The position numbers and the translations under genes were made by a program. This document shows positions 43,303-53,102 of a DNA stretch of 64,000 nucleotides, piece after piece. The stretch's first letter is position 1. Each line of letters begins with the position of its first letter. The stretch covers positions 5,309,501-5,373,500 of the forward strand of contig NZ_BNJI01000001.1 of assembly GCF_016587415.1 (NCBI RefSeq), in the 5' to 3' direction. The notes beneath the pieces were generated by a model, which was not told the origin of the DNA, did no database searches, and was given only the letters and a program-made list of their open reading frames with translations. This DNA comes from Ktedonobacter sp. SOSP1-85 (lineage in GTDB: Bacteria; Chloroflexota; Ktedonobacteria; Ktedonobacterales; Ktedonobacteraceae).

Positions 43303-43536
43303 CTAGCGGCGCCAGCCACGGCTATAATGCCAGCCGCGATTATAATAATGCCAGCCCCAGCCACGGCGATGATCGTCCCAGTCATGGTCATGATCATTGC
43401 GACCATAGTCATGATCGTGGCCATAGCCTTGAGCCCCTGCGACCTGTTCCAATTCCTGTTCGGTGAGGTCGTGGATCCCTAATTGCTCTGTAAGCGAGGA
43501 AGCACGTGTGATGGGGGCGAGTGTATGAGATTTCAT
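43303..43536 (-). CDS. RiPP-like precursor peptide with double-glycine-type leader and His/Asp/Trp/Arg-rich core
   Basis: The peptide has 77 residues from the ATG at 43536, where GAAAGGAACG lies 5-10 nt upstream; the frame is open further upstream but without sense. The first about 38 residues are a leader: MKSHTLAPIT... followed by LTEQELEQVAGA, which matches the L-[ST]-x-x-E-L-x-x-[VI]-x-G-[GA] pattern recognised by C39-type peptidase/ABC exporters. The rest is low-complexity: GYGHDHDYG, DHDHDWDD, GWGWHYYN, GWHYSRGWRR. It has no Cys and almost no Ser/Thr, so lanthionine chemistry is unlikely; metal binding or oxidative/aromatic modification is conceivable. No maturation or export gene is visible nearby. 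I do not recognise the family. Confidence 0.65.
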   Translation of the reverse strand: MKSHTLAPITRASSLTEQLGIHDLTEQELEQVAGAQGYGHDHDYGRNDHDHDWDDHRRGWGWHYYNRGWHYSRGWRR

Positions 43537-43887
43537 AGGTTCGTTCCTTTCTCCATCAGAAAATGTCCTATTGAAAAATGTTGTACTTTTTGAACTCTTT
43601 TTTTGAGAGCAAATGGTGCAACCTGATTGCAAGATAGCATATATCATGCTTCTGTCTTTATTTTACTTACAAGGATAAACGGAGATAATCTATGTTGTGA
43701 TTTATGATATTACAAGCAAAATAATGACCAGTATGAATTAATGGGTTTTTTAAGAAGGCGCGACAAGATTGTAGAAAGAAAGGCTATGGTGAGAATCGGC
43801 TTCTCACGCTCTGCCACGTTGCAAAATCCCATGTCTAGAAAAGACATATCTGAAGCCGAGGGCGCTCTTGCCGCCATCCAGATGGTA
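43537..43887. promoter_or_regulatory. Region between the small-peptide gene and the formamidase-family gene
   Basis: About 350 AT-rich bases. It holds the promoter of the small-peptide gene (minus) and the 3' end of the formamidase-family gene, where GTGAGAA/TTCTCAC (43789-43807) forms a small hairpin. Short open frames here overlap the formamidase gene and look like shadows. Confidence 0.5.
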
Positions 43888-44814
43888 CTATTTTATGGAG
43901 CCATCAAGGAGTACCGCATGCACACCATGCACTCCGTTGGCAATTTGTGTGATCCGCAAATCCACGACGAGACTCGCCAGCGCGAGCGCTTGTGAGCGGG
44001 GTATGTCGTACTGCTCACGCATCAGATCGAGCATGGCCTCAAGTGCAATGAAAGATGCTTCATGCAGATTCTCATGAAAACCCAGGGTTACCCATGCATT
44101 GGTCGTTCTCGCACGTGGAGTCTTCAAAGGCATATCCTCACGCACATGGAATGTCAAATCAACGCGTTCCATAGGGCATTCGATAGCCACGCCGCTCACC
44201 TCACCATCCCCCTGGACGCCGTGTCCATCACCAACAGAGAAGAGTGCTCCAGGAACGCTGATTGGCAGATAGAGTGTGCTGCCAGCAACCAATTCCTTAC
44301 AATCAATATTGCCGCCACAGAAGCGCGGGGGAATAGTGGAATGGATGCCGGATTCATCGGGAGGCATGCCCATAACACCCATAAATGGGCGTAGTGCAAT
44401 GGTATGGCCGTACTGATCTGTCCCAGTCATGGCATCAGCATCGAGTGTCCAGTGAAGCAGCTCATGGCTCTCAACGAGTCCCAGATACCTGTTCATAGCA
44501 CTTTCCCGACCTCCAGCGCTCGTCCACCCCCAGTTTCCCGGCCGTACCTCGTGTATCTGTATTTCGAGCGTCATCCCGGGCTGAGCACCATGAATGGCTA
44601 TGGGGCCGCACAGCGCATGACCACTATCGTGCACAAGGTCACGTGGTTCAAAGCGATTCTGCAACTCTTCTGTAGAGGGTCCAAGATGCCAACCAGCATC
44701 AAGGGTACGAAAGTGGACGGCATCACCCGATGCAATAGTAATTATGGGGGGAAACTCGCGGGAAAAGCTTCCGTGGAGAGTGGCTCGTTCTGGCCCAATG
44801 CTATAAATGGTCAT
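43888..44814 (-). CDS. Acetamidase/formamidase family protein
   Basis: The protein has 308 residues from the ATG at 44814, supported by GAGGAG 8 nt upstream; an in-frame ATG at 44847 has no ribosome binding site. FmdA/AmdA-family features: DSGHALCGPIAIHGAQPGMTLEI near the start, LRPFMGVMGMPPD, GGNIDCKELVAGSTLYLPI and VGDGHGVQGDGEVSGVAIE, which form the beta-rich body and zinc-associated active site. The family hydrolyses formamide, acetamide or related amides to ammonia and the acid. It stands alone; the substrate here is not known. Confidence 0.9.
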   Translation of the reverse strand: MTIYSIGPERATLHGSFSREFPPIITIASGDAVHFRTLDAGWHLGPSTEELQNRFEPRDLVHDSGHALCGPIAIHGAQPGMTLEIQIHEVRPGNWGWTSAGGRESAMNRYLGLVESHELLHWTLDADAMTGTDQYGHTIALRPFMGVMGMPPDESGIHSTIPPRFCGGNIDCKELVAGSTLYLPISVPGALFSVGDGHGVQGDGEVSGVAIECPMERVDLTFHVREDMPLKTPRARTTNAWVTLGFHENLHEASFIALEAMLDLMREQYDIPRSQALALASLVVDLRITQIANGVHGVHAVLLDGSIK

Positions 44815-45036
44815 GCAGTGGCTCCTCTTTTGTTTCGCATATCTCAAAACGCTGCAATTCCACCTAATTATAACAGAAGGAGACGGGCTATCATCTAACT
44901 AATCGGCTTTGTGGATACCTCTGCATTCATATATAGTTTTGGTGACGCTCCTTAGACGATAGTTTTGCTGAGAGTGAAGCCATTTGAGCTTGCATACAAG
45001 TGGGTCAACGTCACCCATGGAAAACCAGGAAACTGT

Positions 45037-47977
45037 TCAATCAAGAGTATCCCTCTTCTTGGGAAGAGTCACCGTAAAGATCGATCCTTTTCCGACAGCG
45101 CTCTCCACTGTGATGGTTCCCCCATGACGCTTGACGATCTCCGCCACAATGTACAATCCCATTCCCAGTCCCGGGATTGCTTTCTGTTTGGGACCAGTGG
45201 CCCGATAGAAGCGCTCAAAGATTTTGTCGCGCTGCTCTCGTGGGATACCCAGGCCATGATCGTGCACACGGATCGTGACGGTCTCTGGGGAGGCCTCGAG
45301 GTCTATCTCGACGGTCTCTGCACCGGGAGAATACTTGATGGCATTGCTGATCAAGTTGGTGAAGACCTGTCCGAGCCGGTCTCGATCCGCCATCAGGCTG
45401 GCCTGAACGGCGCCACGCACTAGAATGCTATGGCTGGGATGGGTTTGCTGCATAGTGTCGATGGTCTCCCGCAGCAATGCGTCGAGATCGACCGTCTCCT
45501 GCCGATACTCCAGTCTGCCCGCCTGGATCTTGGAGACATCCAGCAACTCTTCCACGAGCCGGGTGACTTTGTTGATCTGGGTCTCCATGCTGGAAAGAGC
45601 CGGAGCAGAAGCCTGGAGGCCTTGCTTTGCCAGTTGCCTGCGTAGCAAGGAGGTCTGCATTTTCAAGGCTGTGAGCGGGTTCCTCAGTTCATGGCTGGCC
45701 ATGCTGATAAAGTCATCCTTGCGCTGCTCCAACTCCTTGCGGGCCGAATTATCCAGCACAAAGCCAATCATCTGGCGCGGATGGTCCTGGAAGGTGACGG
45801 CACCTGCTAAGACAGGAAGGCGACTGCCATCTTTACACACCAGCTCGGCTTCAATAGGCGTATGCTGCCCGTGTGTAGCTACCTCCTGGAGCACGCGCTG
45901 GAAGAGAGGTGCATGTTCGGGGGAGTGATCCTCATCCTGTTCAACGTTCTGTTGTTGAGATCTTCTCGGGTATAGCCAGTCATGTGAAGAAACGCGTCAT
46001 TGGCATCCACCAGCACTTCCTCATCCCCCTCGTTTGAAGTAATCCCGATAATATTGGAGTCGATGAGGGCGCGGATGCGTTCCTGGCTCTGGCGTAAGGC
46101 TTGCTCAGTCCGTTTCTGCTCCTCGATATCGGTGCAGGTCCCAAACCACTTGACGATCTGGCCTGCTTCATTACGTACCGGCATGGCGCGGGCTAAGAAC
46201 CAGCGATACTCCCCCGTCTGACCATTTCTGAGACGATGTTCGCGCTCAAAGGGCTCACCTGTTTCGAGCGTGTGATGCCGAAGAGCCAGCGAGCGTTCAA
46301 TATCCTCAGGATGCAAGAACTGACGCCATCCATAGCCTTGGATTTGCTCAAAAGTGGCATGCGTATACTCACAATAGCGCTGATTACAGTAGTCAAGACG
46401 GCCATCTGGTCGAGTGGTCCACACAAACTGCGGCATCGTTTCGGCCAGCACACGCAGGTTTTCCTCGCTGTCTTTGAGCCGCTGCTCGGTCCGTTTCTGA
46501 TCGTCGATGTCAGTGATAGTCCCAAACCACTTGACGATCTGACCGGTGTCATTGCGTACCGGCATGGCGCGGGCTAAAAACCAGCGATACACACCCGTTT
46601 GGCCCTCCTTGAAACGGTAGGCAACCTCATAGGGAGTGCCTGTGCGGAACGCATGCGCTCGCGCCGCCAGGGTGCGCTCAGAATCATCCGGGTGTAAAAA
46701 CTGGCTCCATCCATAGCCATACAGTTGCTCAAAAGTGGCGTGGGTGTAGTCACGGAACCGTTGATTAAAATAGTCTGACAATCCATCAGGGCGCGTAGTC
46801 CACACGAGTTGCGGCACCGTTTCGGCCAGCACACGAAAGTTCTGCTCGTTGGCTTTGATTCTCTGTTCAGCCTGTTTCTGTTTATCGATATCAGTACAGG
46901 TGCCAATCCAGTGCAGGATCGTGCCCTCTGCATTTCGCTGCGGCACTCCTCGCACAAGAAACCAGCGATACGCTCCGTTTATACCGTCTTGCATACGATG
47001 TTCCACTTCATAGGGCACGCCTCTCTGAATGGCGGTCTGCCACACATCCCATACACGTTGCCGGTCATCAGGATGCACAGCTGCTATCCAGCCATCGCCT
47101 TCGACCTGTTCGCGGGACATCGCCTGATAATCTATCAAGGGTTGGTTGTTGTAGATGATATGCCCATCGGGTCTTGCAATCCACACAAAGTGGGGAATGG
47201 CATCGACCAGAGTGCGCAATTCGTCTTCGATGTACTTTCGCTCAGTGATATCTCGGCCTGCACAGATGAGATACTCGACCTGCTGGTTGGCATCACGATG
47301 GGAGGTAATCGTCATCAAAATGTCCAGAGACAGGTCACTTCGTGGATGGATTCTGGCCTCAAAGCGCACGGTTTCTCCCCTGCTGGCTCGTGCAATGGCT
47401 GCGCGCAATTGTTGTTGGGCAGCAGGGTCATGGGACCATGCTGGGGAGTCGGCGAACGGTTTGCCAATCATCTCCTCTCGCTGGAGGTGTGCATCGGCCA
47501 GGGGACGCTGATTGACGTCGAGAACCAGCCCCTCCGGGGTCAAGATGGTGACCCCATCAGAGAAGCTTTCCAGGAGATCTCGATACATGTGTTCGTTCTG
47601 GCTAAAGGCATTCTGGGGGACTGTGGTTCCAGATATTCCTGGAAAAAGATTGCGAGGCCTTCGTTTGTAGGTGAGAGCGAGACGTGCAGCCGGCTGTTAG
47701 TGACGGGAGAAATATACTCCACTTCGGTTGGTTCTCGGGTCTGTTTGGCCTTCTGGACAGCTTGATAGAGCGATGTACTCACCAGTTGGGGCGCGCCACG
47801 CCACAATGGCTTGCCACAGACATCTTTTCGTGTCATGGTCTGTGCATTTGCATTGGCATACACAATCGTCGTGTCGTCATCGAGAAGAAACAAGGCACCG
47901 GGAAGCGTCTCAAGAAGAGTGAGGAGTGTCTCACTCGATGCAGGCGTGACACGTTTTTTCTGCTTTGTATGAGACAT
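45037..47977 (-). pseudogene. Multi-PAS sensor histidine kinase interrupted by two single-base frameshifts
   Basis: Three overlapping frames (47540-47977, 45879-47588, 45037-45894) together read as one kinase of about 980 residues. Order: an N-terminal PAS (TIVYANANAQTM), a second PAS (VTILTPEGLVLDVN), three PAS_3 domains each with W-x-[AT]-R-P-D-G and HP-[DE]-D, a further PAS (IIGITSNEGDEEVL) and a HisKA (SMASHELRNPLTALKM) with HATPase (LISNAIKYSPG, HDHGLGIPREQRDKIFERFYR, GLGMGLYI). Inserting one base in the G-run 47615-47619 and one in 45919-45923 restores the conserved reading at both joints. There is no membrane helix, so it is cytoplasmic, with no adjacent response regulator. Broken gene or sequencing error cannot be distinguished. 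Confidence 0.85.
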
Positions 47978-48475
47978 ATCGCGCTCATACCCCTTTCACA
48001 TACCTCGATCCCTGAGAATGAAGACGCATTCCTGCTCTGATCTTAAGATGAATACTTCAATGATGTGAGTGAGAGCGTCGAGAAATAAGCAGACTACACT
48101 TTTTGGAGTGCCAGAGAAACCCCTCCATTTCTCTAGAGTCAAGGTAATACATCGGAGATATCCTTCGTTTCTTTAGGTTGTGTTGCAAAAGACAGATGTG
48201 AATGTAGGGGTTTTCAGAGGCGGCGAAGGATAAATAAGGGTAAGGGAAAGAGTCATTTGGCGAAGGAGGAGGTCTGCTGGCGTGTCCAGGTGATGACACG
48301 AGAACGCCTGGAGGTGTGTCGGCACACCTCCAGGCGTTCTCGCGTCATAGTTCTTTTCTCTTGCTCAAATGTATTGCTTTCAGCGATGGGAGTAAATATA
48401 TCTACCTGGATAAAGGGAGAATCCCCCGTGATGTATCCGGTCCGGGGGAGTGTCAAAGCCTGATAGAGATAAAGT
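47978..48475. other. Gene-free region with a long hairpin at 48293-48348
   Basis: About 500 bases with no credible gene. The stem CGAGAACG...GTGTG (48299-48318) pairs perfectly over 20 bp with 48323-48342 around a TCGG loop, and continues after one mismatch for five more pairs (48293-48297 with 48344-48348). There is no T-tract on the GH3-gene side. The histidine-kinase promoter should lie toward 48000. Confidence 0.6.
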
Positions 48476-50827
48476 CTAACGAATATGTACTGTCGTCTCC
48501 ACAACTTCGCGTTGCTTATATTCGACAAGCGGGCCGTCGAGGATAAGTGTACTTTCTGCTCGAATATCGGCAGAGGAGGCGCCAACGCTAAAGGTAAACG
48601 CGCCAGGCTCGGTGACGAAGCGCATGTGTGGATCGTAGAAGGCCAGGCGAGAAGGATGGACGGTGAAGGTGACCTGGCGGCACTCACCAGGTGCGAGCGA
48701 GATGCGCGCGAAGCCGAGCAGCAGGCGATCAGGCCGGGCCACTGAGGCGACATCATCGCGTCCATAAAGCTGCACTACCTCATCGCCAGCGAATTCGCCA
48801 GTATTCTCAACCTCAACAGAGATCGCGATTGGTCTGGTGATGTCCGTCGCATATATGCTCAAATCGCCGTACGCGAAGGTGGTATAGCTCAGGCCATGTC
48901 CAAAGGGAAAGAGCGGCGTGGGTGGCGAGTCGATATAATCGCCGAAGAGTGGTATACGATCCGCGCCAGCGCGCTGGCTCGCGAAGATTGGCACCTGGCC
49001 GACCGAGCGCGGGAGGGTGACGGGCAGGCGGCCTGCGGGATTGACTTTGCCGGTGAGCACGTCGGCCAGACCATGGCCGCCCTCTTCGCCAGCCGGGAAT
49101 AGCTGGAGCAGTGCGTTGGCCTGGGACGCGACGCTGGCTAGCGTATGCACGCGCCCGCTGAGTACGACCACTACCAGGGGTGTGCCTGTGCCGGCGAGGA
49201 GATTGAGAAGCTCGGGCTGCATACCTGTGAGGTCCAGGCTGGTGGAGTCGTTGCCTTCGCCCACAGTGACGGGACGCAAAAGGCCGCTCTTGCCGGCCAC
49301 CACCGCTACGATTATATCGGCCTCGCGCACGATCCGTAACGCATCCTCGAAGCCTGAAGTGTCGTTGCCCAGCACCTCGCAGCCTCTGGCGTAGGAAATT
49401 TCGACATCGGGTAGCGCGGCACGCAGCCCAGCCAGGGGCGTAACATGAGGCGTGAAGTAGGGGCCGGGCGCATAGTTCCCCGCCGTCTGCGGAGTAGCGA
49501 GACCCGCGATCTCAACATCCTGTGCTGCCTGGTAGAGTATTTCCTGGTGCGCTGGGTAGTGATAATCGCCCTGCAAGAGCCGCTCGTCATCCGCACCGGG
49601 ACCAACCACCGCGATGCGTTTGATCGTCGGAGCCAGCGGGAGTACGCCATCGTTGGTGAGGAGAATAGTTGATTCGGCAACTGCCCGGCGCGCCAGTGTG
49701 CGCTGCTCAGGAGTTTGAAAGATCTCGTGGGCCACGGCATCATCGACATATGGCTGCTCAAAGAGTCCAAGCTGGAATTTCATGCGCAGCACACGGCGCA
49801 CTGCGGTATCGACCACTGCTATGTCAAGCCGTCCGGTCTCGATCTCGGCTTTGAGCGGCTCTCCGTAGCAGTCCATGGTTGGCAGTTCCAAATCGATACC
49901 GGCCAGCAGAGCCAGGCGCCCTGCTTCCCCACGGGTTGCAGCCACACGATGATAGTCCATGAGCTGGGTTACCGCGTCGTAGTCTCCCACGACCACACCA
50001 CCAAAGCCCAGTTCCTCGCGCAGCAGGTCGGTCAGAATCGCCGGGCTGCTAGCGCAGGGCAGGCCATCGATCGAGGCATAAGAATTCATCACCGTGGCAA
50101 GCCCGACATTGCGGATGACGGCAGCGAAGGGCTCAGCGTAGACCTCGCGTAGTTCGCGTGGCCCGAGTTGTACTGGTCCCCAGTTACGTCCGCCATCTGA
50201 CATGGCATAACCCAGGAAGTGTTTGCCTGTCGCTGCTACACCCTGACGCAAATCGTCGCTCTGCAAACCCTGCACATAGGCGCTACCGAGCGCGCCGATT
50301 AACACGGGGTCTTCGCCATATGTTTCCTCAACGCGCCCCCAGCGGGGATCGCGGGCCACATCGAGGACTGGCGCCAGAGCGTGACGCGCACCCACAGCGA
50401 GCATCTGGGCACGCATCACCCCGGCCACCTCTGTCATCAGCGTGGGGTTCCAGGTTGAGGCCAGCCCAAGAGCCTGAGGAAACACTGTCGCATCGCGATG
50501 GGAGAAGCCGCCCGTTGCTTCTTCATGCACAATGACAGGGATGCCCAGGCGCGTCCGTTCGAGGGCGACTTTCTGGATCGCATTCATAAAGGCAGCACTC
50601 TCGCGTGGGTGCAGGCCGGTAGCGGCACCGATCCGCGTCACCTGCCCGATCCCATGCGGTATTTGCCTGGCAACCTCTTCCGGGTCAAACGTGCCCGCGC
50701 GGACAAAAGAGGTGCTCCAGAGACAGCCGAGCTGCGCCAGCTTCTCATCAAGCGTCATCAGAGAGAGTAAATGCTCAACCCGCTCCTCAAGCGAGGCATG
50801 GGGATCGCGATAGGATGGCGTGGACAT
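48476..50827 (-). CDS. Glycoside hydrolase family 3 (beta-glucosidase/beta-xylosidase)
   Basis: The protein is 783 residues with the GH3 three-domain layout. The TIM-barrel (about 30-340) has KHFLGYAMSDGGRNW and the nucleophile Asp in VVVGDYDAV. The alpha/beta sandwich (about 370-610) has AVAESTILLTNDGVLPL and VVVLSGRVHTL. A fibronectin-III-like C-terminal domain (from about 650) has AISVEVENTGEFAGDEVVQLYG. There is no signal peptide, so it acts in the cytoplasm on imported oligosaccharides; glucosides or xylosides are both possible. It ends a minus-strand run of sugar ABC-transporter genes under a LacI regulator. Confidence 0.93.
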   Translation of the reverse strand: MSTPSYRDPHASLEERVEHLLSLMTLDEKLAQLGCLWSTSFVRAGTFDPEEVARQIPHGIGQVTRIGAATGLHPRESAAFMNAIQKVALERTRLGIPVIVHEEATGGFSHRDATVFPQALGLASTWNPTLMTEVAGVMRAQMLAVGARHALAPVLDVARDPRWGRVEETYGEDPVLIGALGSAYVQGLQSDDLRQGVAATGKHFLGYAMSDGGRNWGPVQLGPRELREVYAEPFAAVIRNVGLATVMNSYASIDGLPCASSPAILTDLLREELGFGGVVVGDYDAVTQLMDYHRVAATRGEAGRLALLAGIDLELPTMDCYGEPLKAEIETGRLDIAVVDTAVRRVLRMKFQLGLFEQPYVDDAVAHEIFQTPEQRTLARRAVAESTILLTNDGVLPLAPTIKRIAVVGPGADDERLLQGDYHYPAHQEILYQAAQDVEIAGLATPQTAGNYAPGPYFTPHVTPLAGLRAALPDVEISYARGCEVLGNDTSGFEDALRIVREADIIVAVVAGKSGLLRPVTVGEGNDSTSLDLTGMQPELLNLLAGTGTPLVVVVLSGRVHTLASVASQANALLQLFPAGEEGGHGLADVLTGKVNPAGRLPVTLPRSVGQVPIFASQRAGADRIPLFGDYIDSPPTPLFPFGHGLSYTTFAYGDLSIYATDITRPIAISVEVENTGEFAGDEVVQLYGRDDVASVARPDRLLLGFARISLAPGECRQVTFTVHPSRLAFYDPHMRFVTEPGAFTFSVGASSADIRAESTLILDGPLVEYKQREVVETTVHIR

Positions 50828-50874
50828 AGAACTAGAGATACTCCTTTATAGAATAAGTGGTGAATTCATGTAAT

Positions 50875-50954
50875 CTGTAGGGCCCATGCTGGCATGAACT
50901 GCGAGCGAAGCGACGTGGTGGGTGTGAGAGTCCATGCCAGCATGGGCCCTACAG
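50875..50954. repeat. 22-bp perfect inverted repeat between GH3 and permease genes
   Basis: Arms 50875-50896 and 50933-50954 are exactly complementary with a 36-base loop. It lies in the 191-base gap between the second permease and the GH3 gene. Without a T-tract, it more resembles a REP-type element or transcript-processing hairpin than a simple terminator. Confidence 0.75.
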
Positions 50955-51018
50955 GTCGTTTCACTTCATTAGGAGATAAACTGGGAGCGTCATTTTACCT
51001 CCCAACTTTGCAAAATGG

Positions 51019-51924
51019 CTACCCTTTCACGCTACCAGCCATCAGGCCAGCAATCAGGTGGCGCTCCGCGAACAGATAGAAGATCAGAGCAGGAAGCATC
51101 ATTAGCGAGACATAGGCCATGATCGCGGACCACGAAGAGGCATGTTCGCCCTGAAACTGCATAATGCCCAGAGGCACGGTCCACTGGTTAGCATCGTTTA
51201 GCACAATGAGCGGCAACAAAAAGTTATTCCAGCTCGCGACCGCGGTCAACACAACCACCACCGCCAGCGAGGGGCGAGCCAGGGGCAGCAGGACACGCCA
51301 GAAGAAATCAACATGTGTGCCGCCGTCAATATAGGTGGCGTCCTCTAGCTCGCCTGGAATGCTCTGAAAGAAATTGCGCAGGATCAGGATCGTTGTAGGC
51401 AGGGCAAAGGCCGCCTGCGGTAGGATCACTGCCCACATCGTATTGAGCAGGCCGAGGCTGCGCAGGGTAATGTACAACGGCAAAATGACCATCGCGAAGG
51501 GGAGCAACAGGCCAATCAGGATGATGTTGACTCCCATCTCTCGTCCCCGGAACGGCATGCGCGCAAAGACGAAAGACGCCGGGCAAGCCACAGCCAGCAA
51601 CAGAACCACCGTTAAGATTGTGATAAGCAGGCTATTGAGGATGGACTGCCAGAAAGATCCCTGACTCAGCACGAAGATAATATTCTCCCAATGCCAGACG
51701 CTTGGCAACGAGAAAGGTGCGGCATTCAATTCATCATCGGATTTGAAGGCGCCCAGAAAGGCCACCAGGATCGGTATCAGCATAAAAATGGCGACGACAA
51801 TGCAGATCAGATAGCGCACAGACAAGCCAGCGACCTGCTGCGTTTTCGCGCGCCGCCGCTGTGTGTCCGCGGCCTGCCGCCGCAGGGCCAGATCCTGATG
51901 AGGCCGGGTAACGCTAATCTTCAT
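51019..51924 (-). CDS. Carbohydrate ABC transporter permease (MalG-type)
   Basis: The protein is 301 residues with six transmembrane segments. The EAA motif of inner-membrane permeases is ELEDATYIDGGTHVDFFWRVLLPL, and the end SWNNFLLPLIVLND is typical of MalG-like subunits. AGGAGGAAGAATCG directly precedes the ATG. It pairs with the permease gene 14 bases upstream and the binding protein at 53103. No ATPase gene is nearby, so a shared ATPase (MsiK-type) encoded elsewhere is expected. Confidence 0.93.
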   Translation of the reverse strand: MKISVTRPHQDLALRRQAADTQRRRAKTQQVAGLSVRYLICIVVAIFMLIPILVAFLGAFKSDDELNAAPFSLPSVWHWENIIFVLSQGSFWQSILNSLLITILTVVLLLAVACPASFVFARMPFRGREMGVNIILIGLLLPFAMVILPLYITLRSLGLLNTMWAVILPQAAFALPTTILILRNFFQSIPGELEDATYIDGGTHVDFFWRVLLPLARPSLAVVVVLTAVASWNNFLLPLIVLNDANQWTVPLGIMQFQGEHASSWSAIMAYVSLMMLPALIFYLFAERHLIAGLMAGSVKG

Positions 51925-51938
51925 CGATTCTTCCTCCT

Positions 51939-52907
51939 TTAGACAACTGCCTCGGTAACACTGCCAGCCAGGTCTCTGCTCATTACAAAGCGCTGATATA
52001 GGATGGCAAAAACAAAGCAGATCAGGAACATAATCACACCTACCGCGCTGCCATAGCCCAGCTCAAAGCTCACAAAACCGTTTTTGTACAGATAGGTGGC
52101 CATCGTCTCGCTGGCATGCACTGGGCCGCCGTTGGTCATGATCCAGATCAGATCAAAGTATTGCAGAGAACCCAGCGCTGAGAGCAGGATGGTGAGGCGG
52201 ATAGTGCTGCCCATCAGGGGAATGGTTATACTGCGTACAACCTGGAACATCGATGCGCCATCGATGCGCGCGGCCTCCACCAGTTCGTCGGGAATATTTT
52301 GGATCGCGGCAGCGTAGAGCACCAGGGAGAGGCCCAGGTATTTCCAGGTCATCGTCATGAAGATGGCATAGAGCACGATATTGGGGTCACCCATCCAGAG
52401 TGGACTCTGCGAGCCAGGAAACACATGCTGCCACACACTAGAGAGCAAACCATTTGGCTCAAAGATAAAGAGCCAGATAACGCCGACGACAACATCGGAG
52501 AGAATGTAGGGCATGAAGAAAATCATGCGGAATATGGAGCGACCAGGAAGCGACTTGCCAATGACCAGGGCCAGGACCAGGGCGAGTGGCAGCTGCACGC
52601 AGAGCGAGAGCACTAGAATAATCAGATTATGACCGAGCGCTGTCCGAAACGTCGAACTGCTGATGGCCGTGACGAAATTCTTCAGGCCGACAAAGCTTGT
52701 CAGCGGTCCCAGGCCACTCCAATTCCAGAGACTATAGTAGAGGGCCTGGACGACCGGAAAGAGCACAATCGCGCCATAGAGCACAGCACAGGGCAATAAG
52801 AAGAGCACAAGCGTGCGTATATATCTGCTTCTTTTCCCCGGGAACTTGGCAGGTTCTGGCAGCACCGGCGCCTCCATTGTGCCGCGAGGTCTGGTAGTCA
52901 GTTGCAT
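51939..52907 (-). CDS. Carbohydrate ABC transporter permease (MalF/UgpA-type)
   Basis: The protein has 322 residues from the ATG at 52907 (AAAGGA 9 nt upstream); the frame also offers a TTG at 52925. It has six transmembrane segments plus a hydrophilic N-terminus, and an EAA-like loop ELVEAARIDGASMFQVVRSITIPLM. It forms the heterodimeric channel with the next gene and is supplied by the binding protein encoded upstream. Confidence 0.93.
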   Translation of the reverse strand: MQLTTRPRGTMEAPVLPEPAKFPGKRSRYIRTLVLFLLPCAVLYGAIVLFPVVQALYYSLWNWSGLGPLTSFVGLKNFVTAISSSTFRTALGHNLIILVLSLCVQLPLALVLALVIGKSLPGRSIFRMIFFMPYILSDVVVGVIWLFIFEPNGLLSSVWQHVFPGSQSPLWMGDPNIVLYAIFMTMTWKYLGLSLVLYAAAIQNIPDELVEAARIDGASMFQVVRSITIPLMGSTIRLTILLSALGSLQYFDLIWIMTNGGPVHASETMATYLYKNGFVSFELGYGSAVGVIMFLICFVFAILYQRFVMSRDLAGSVTEAVV

Positions 52908-53043
52908 CCGAAAAATCCTTTCCAAAGCTCTTCAACGAGCCTGGGGAGCGGCACCAATCCATTACGCGGAGAGCGAAGCTACATCCTTGCGCTGCCCTAG
53001 CTGTCCGTGGCAGATCGGTAGCCGCGTCCTTTTCCGCAAGAGT

Positions 53044-53089
53044 TGGTGTAGGAGCTTGCTCCTACACCAGCAGGATGTTGCTGTCCTGC
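53044..53089. terminator. Two tandem hairpins after the sugar-binding-protein gene
   Basis: Hairpin one: 53044-53054 with 53059-53069 (11 bp, perfect). Hairpin two: 53070-53075 with 53084-53089. They lie between the binding-protein gene and the permease genes. Such structures usually cut transcription partly and protect the upstream message, so that more binding protein than permease is made. Confidence 0.65.
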
Positions 53090-53102
53090 AACTCTTTTGC
53101 AT

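Noticed and set aside
43741..43995. 84-codon plus-strand frame overlapping the end of the formamidase-family gene
   Set aside because: Its second half is antisense to the well-supported gene, and no ribosome binding site precedes it.
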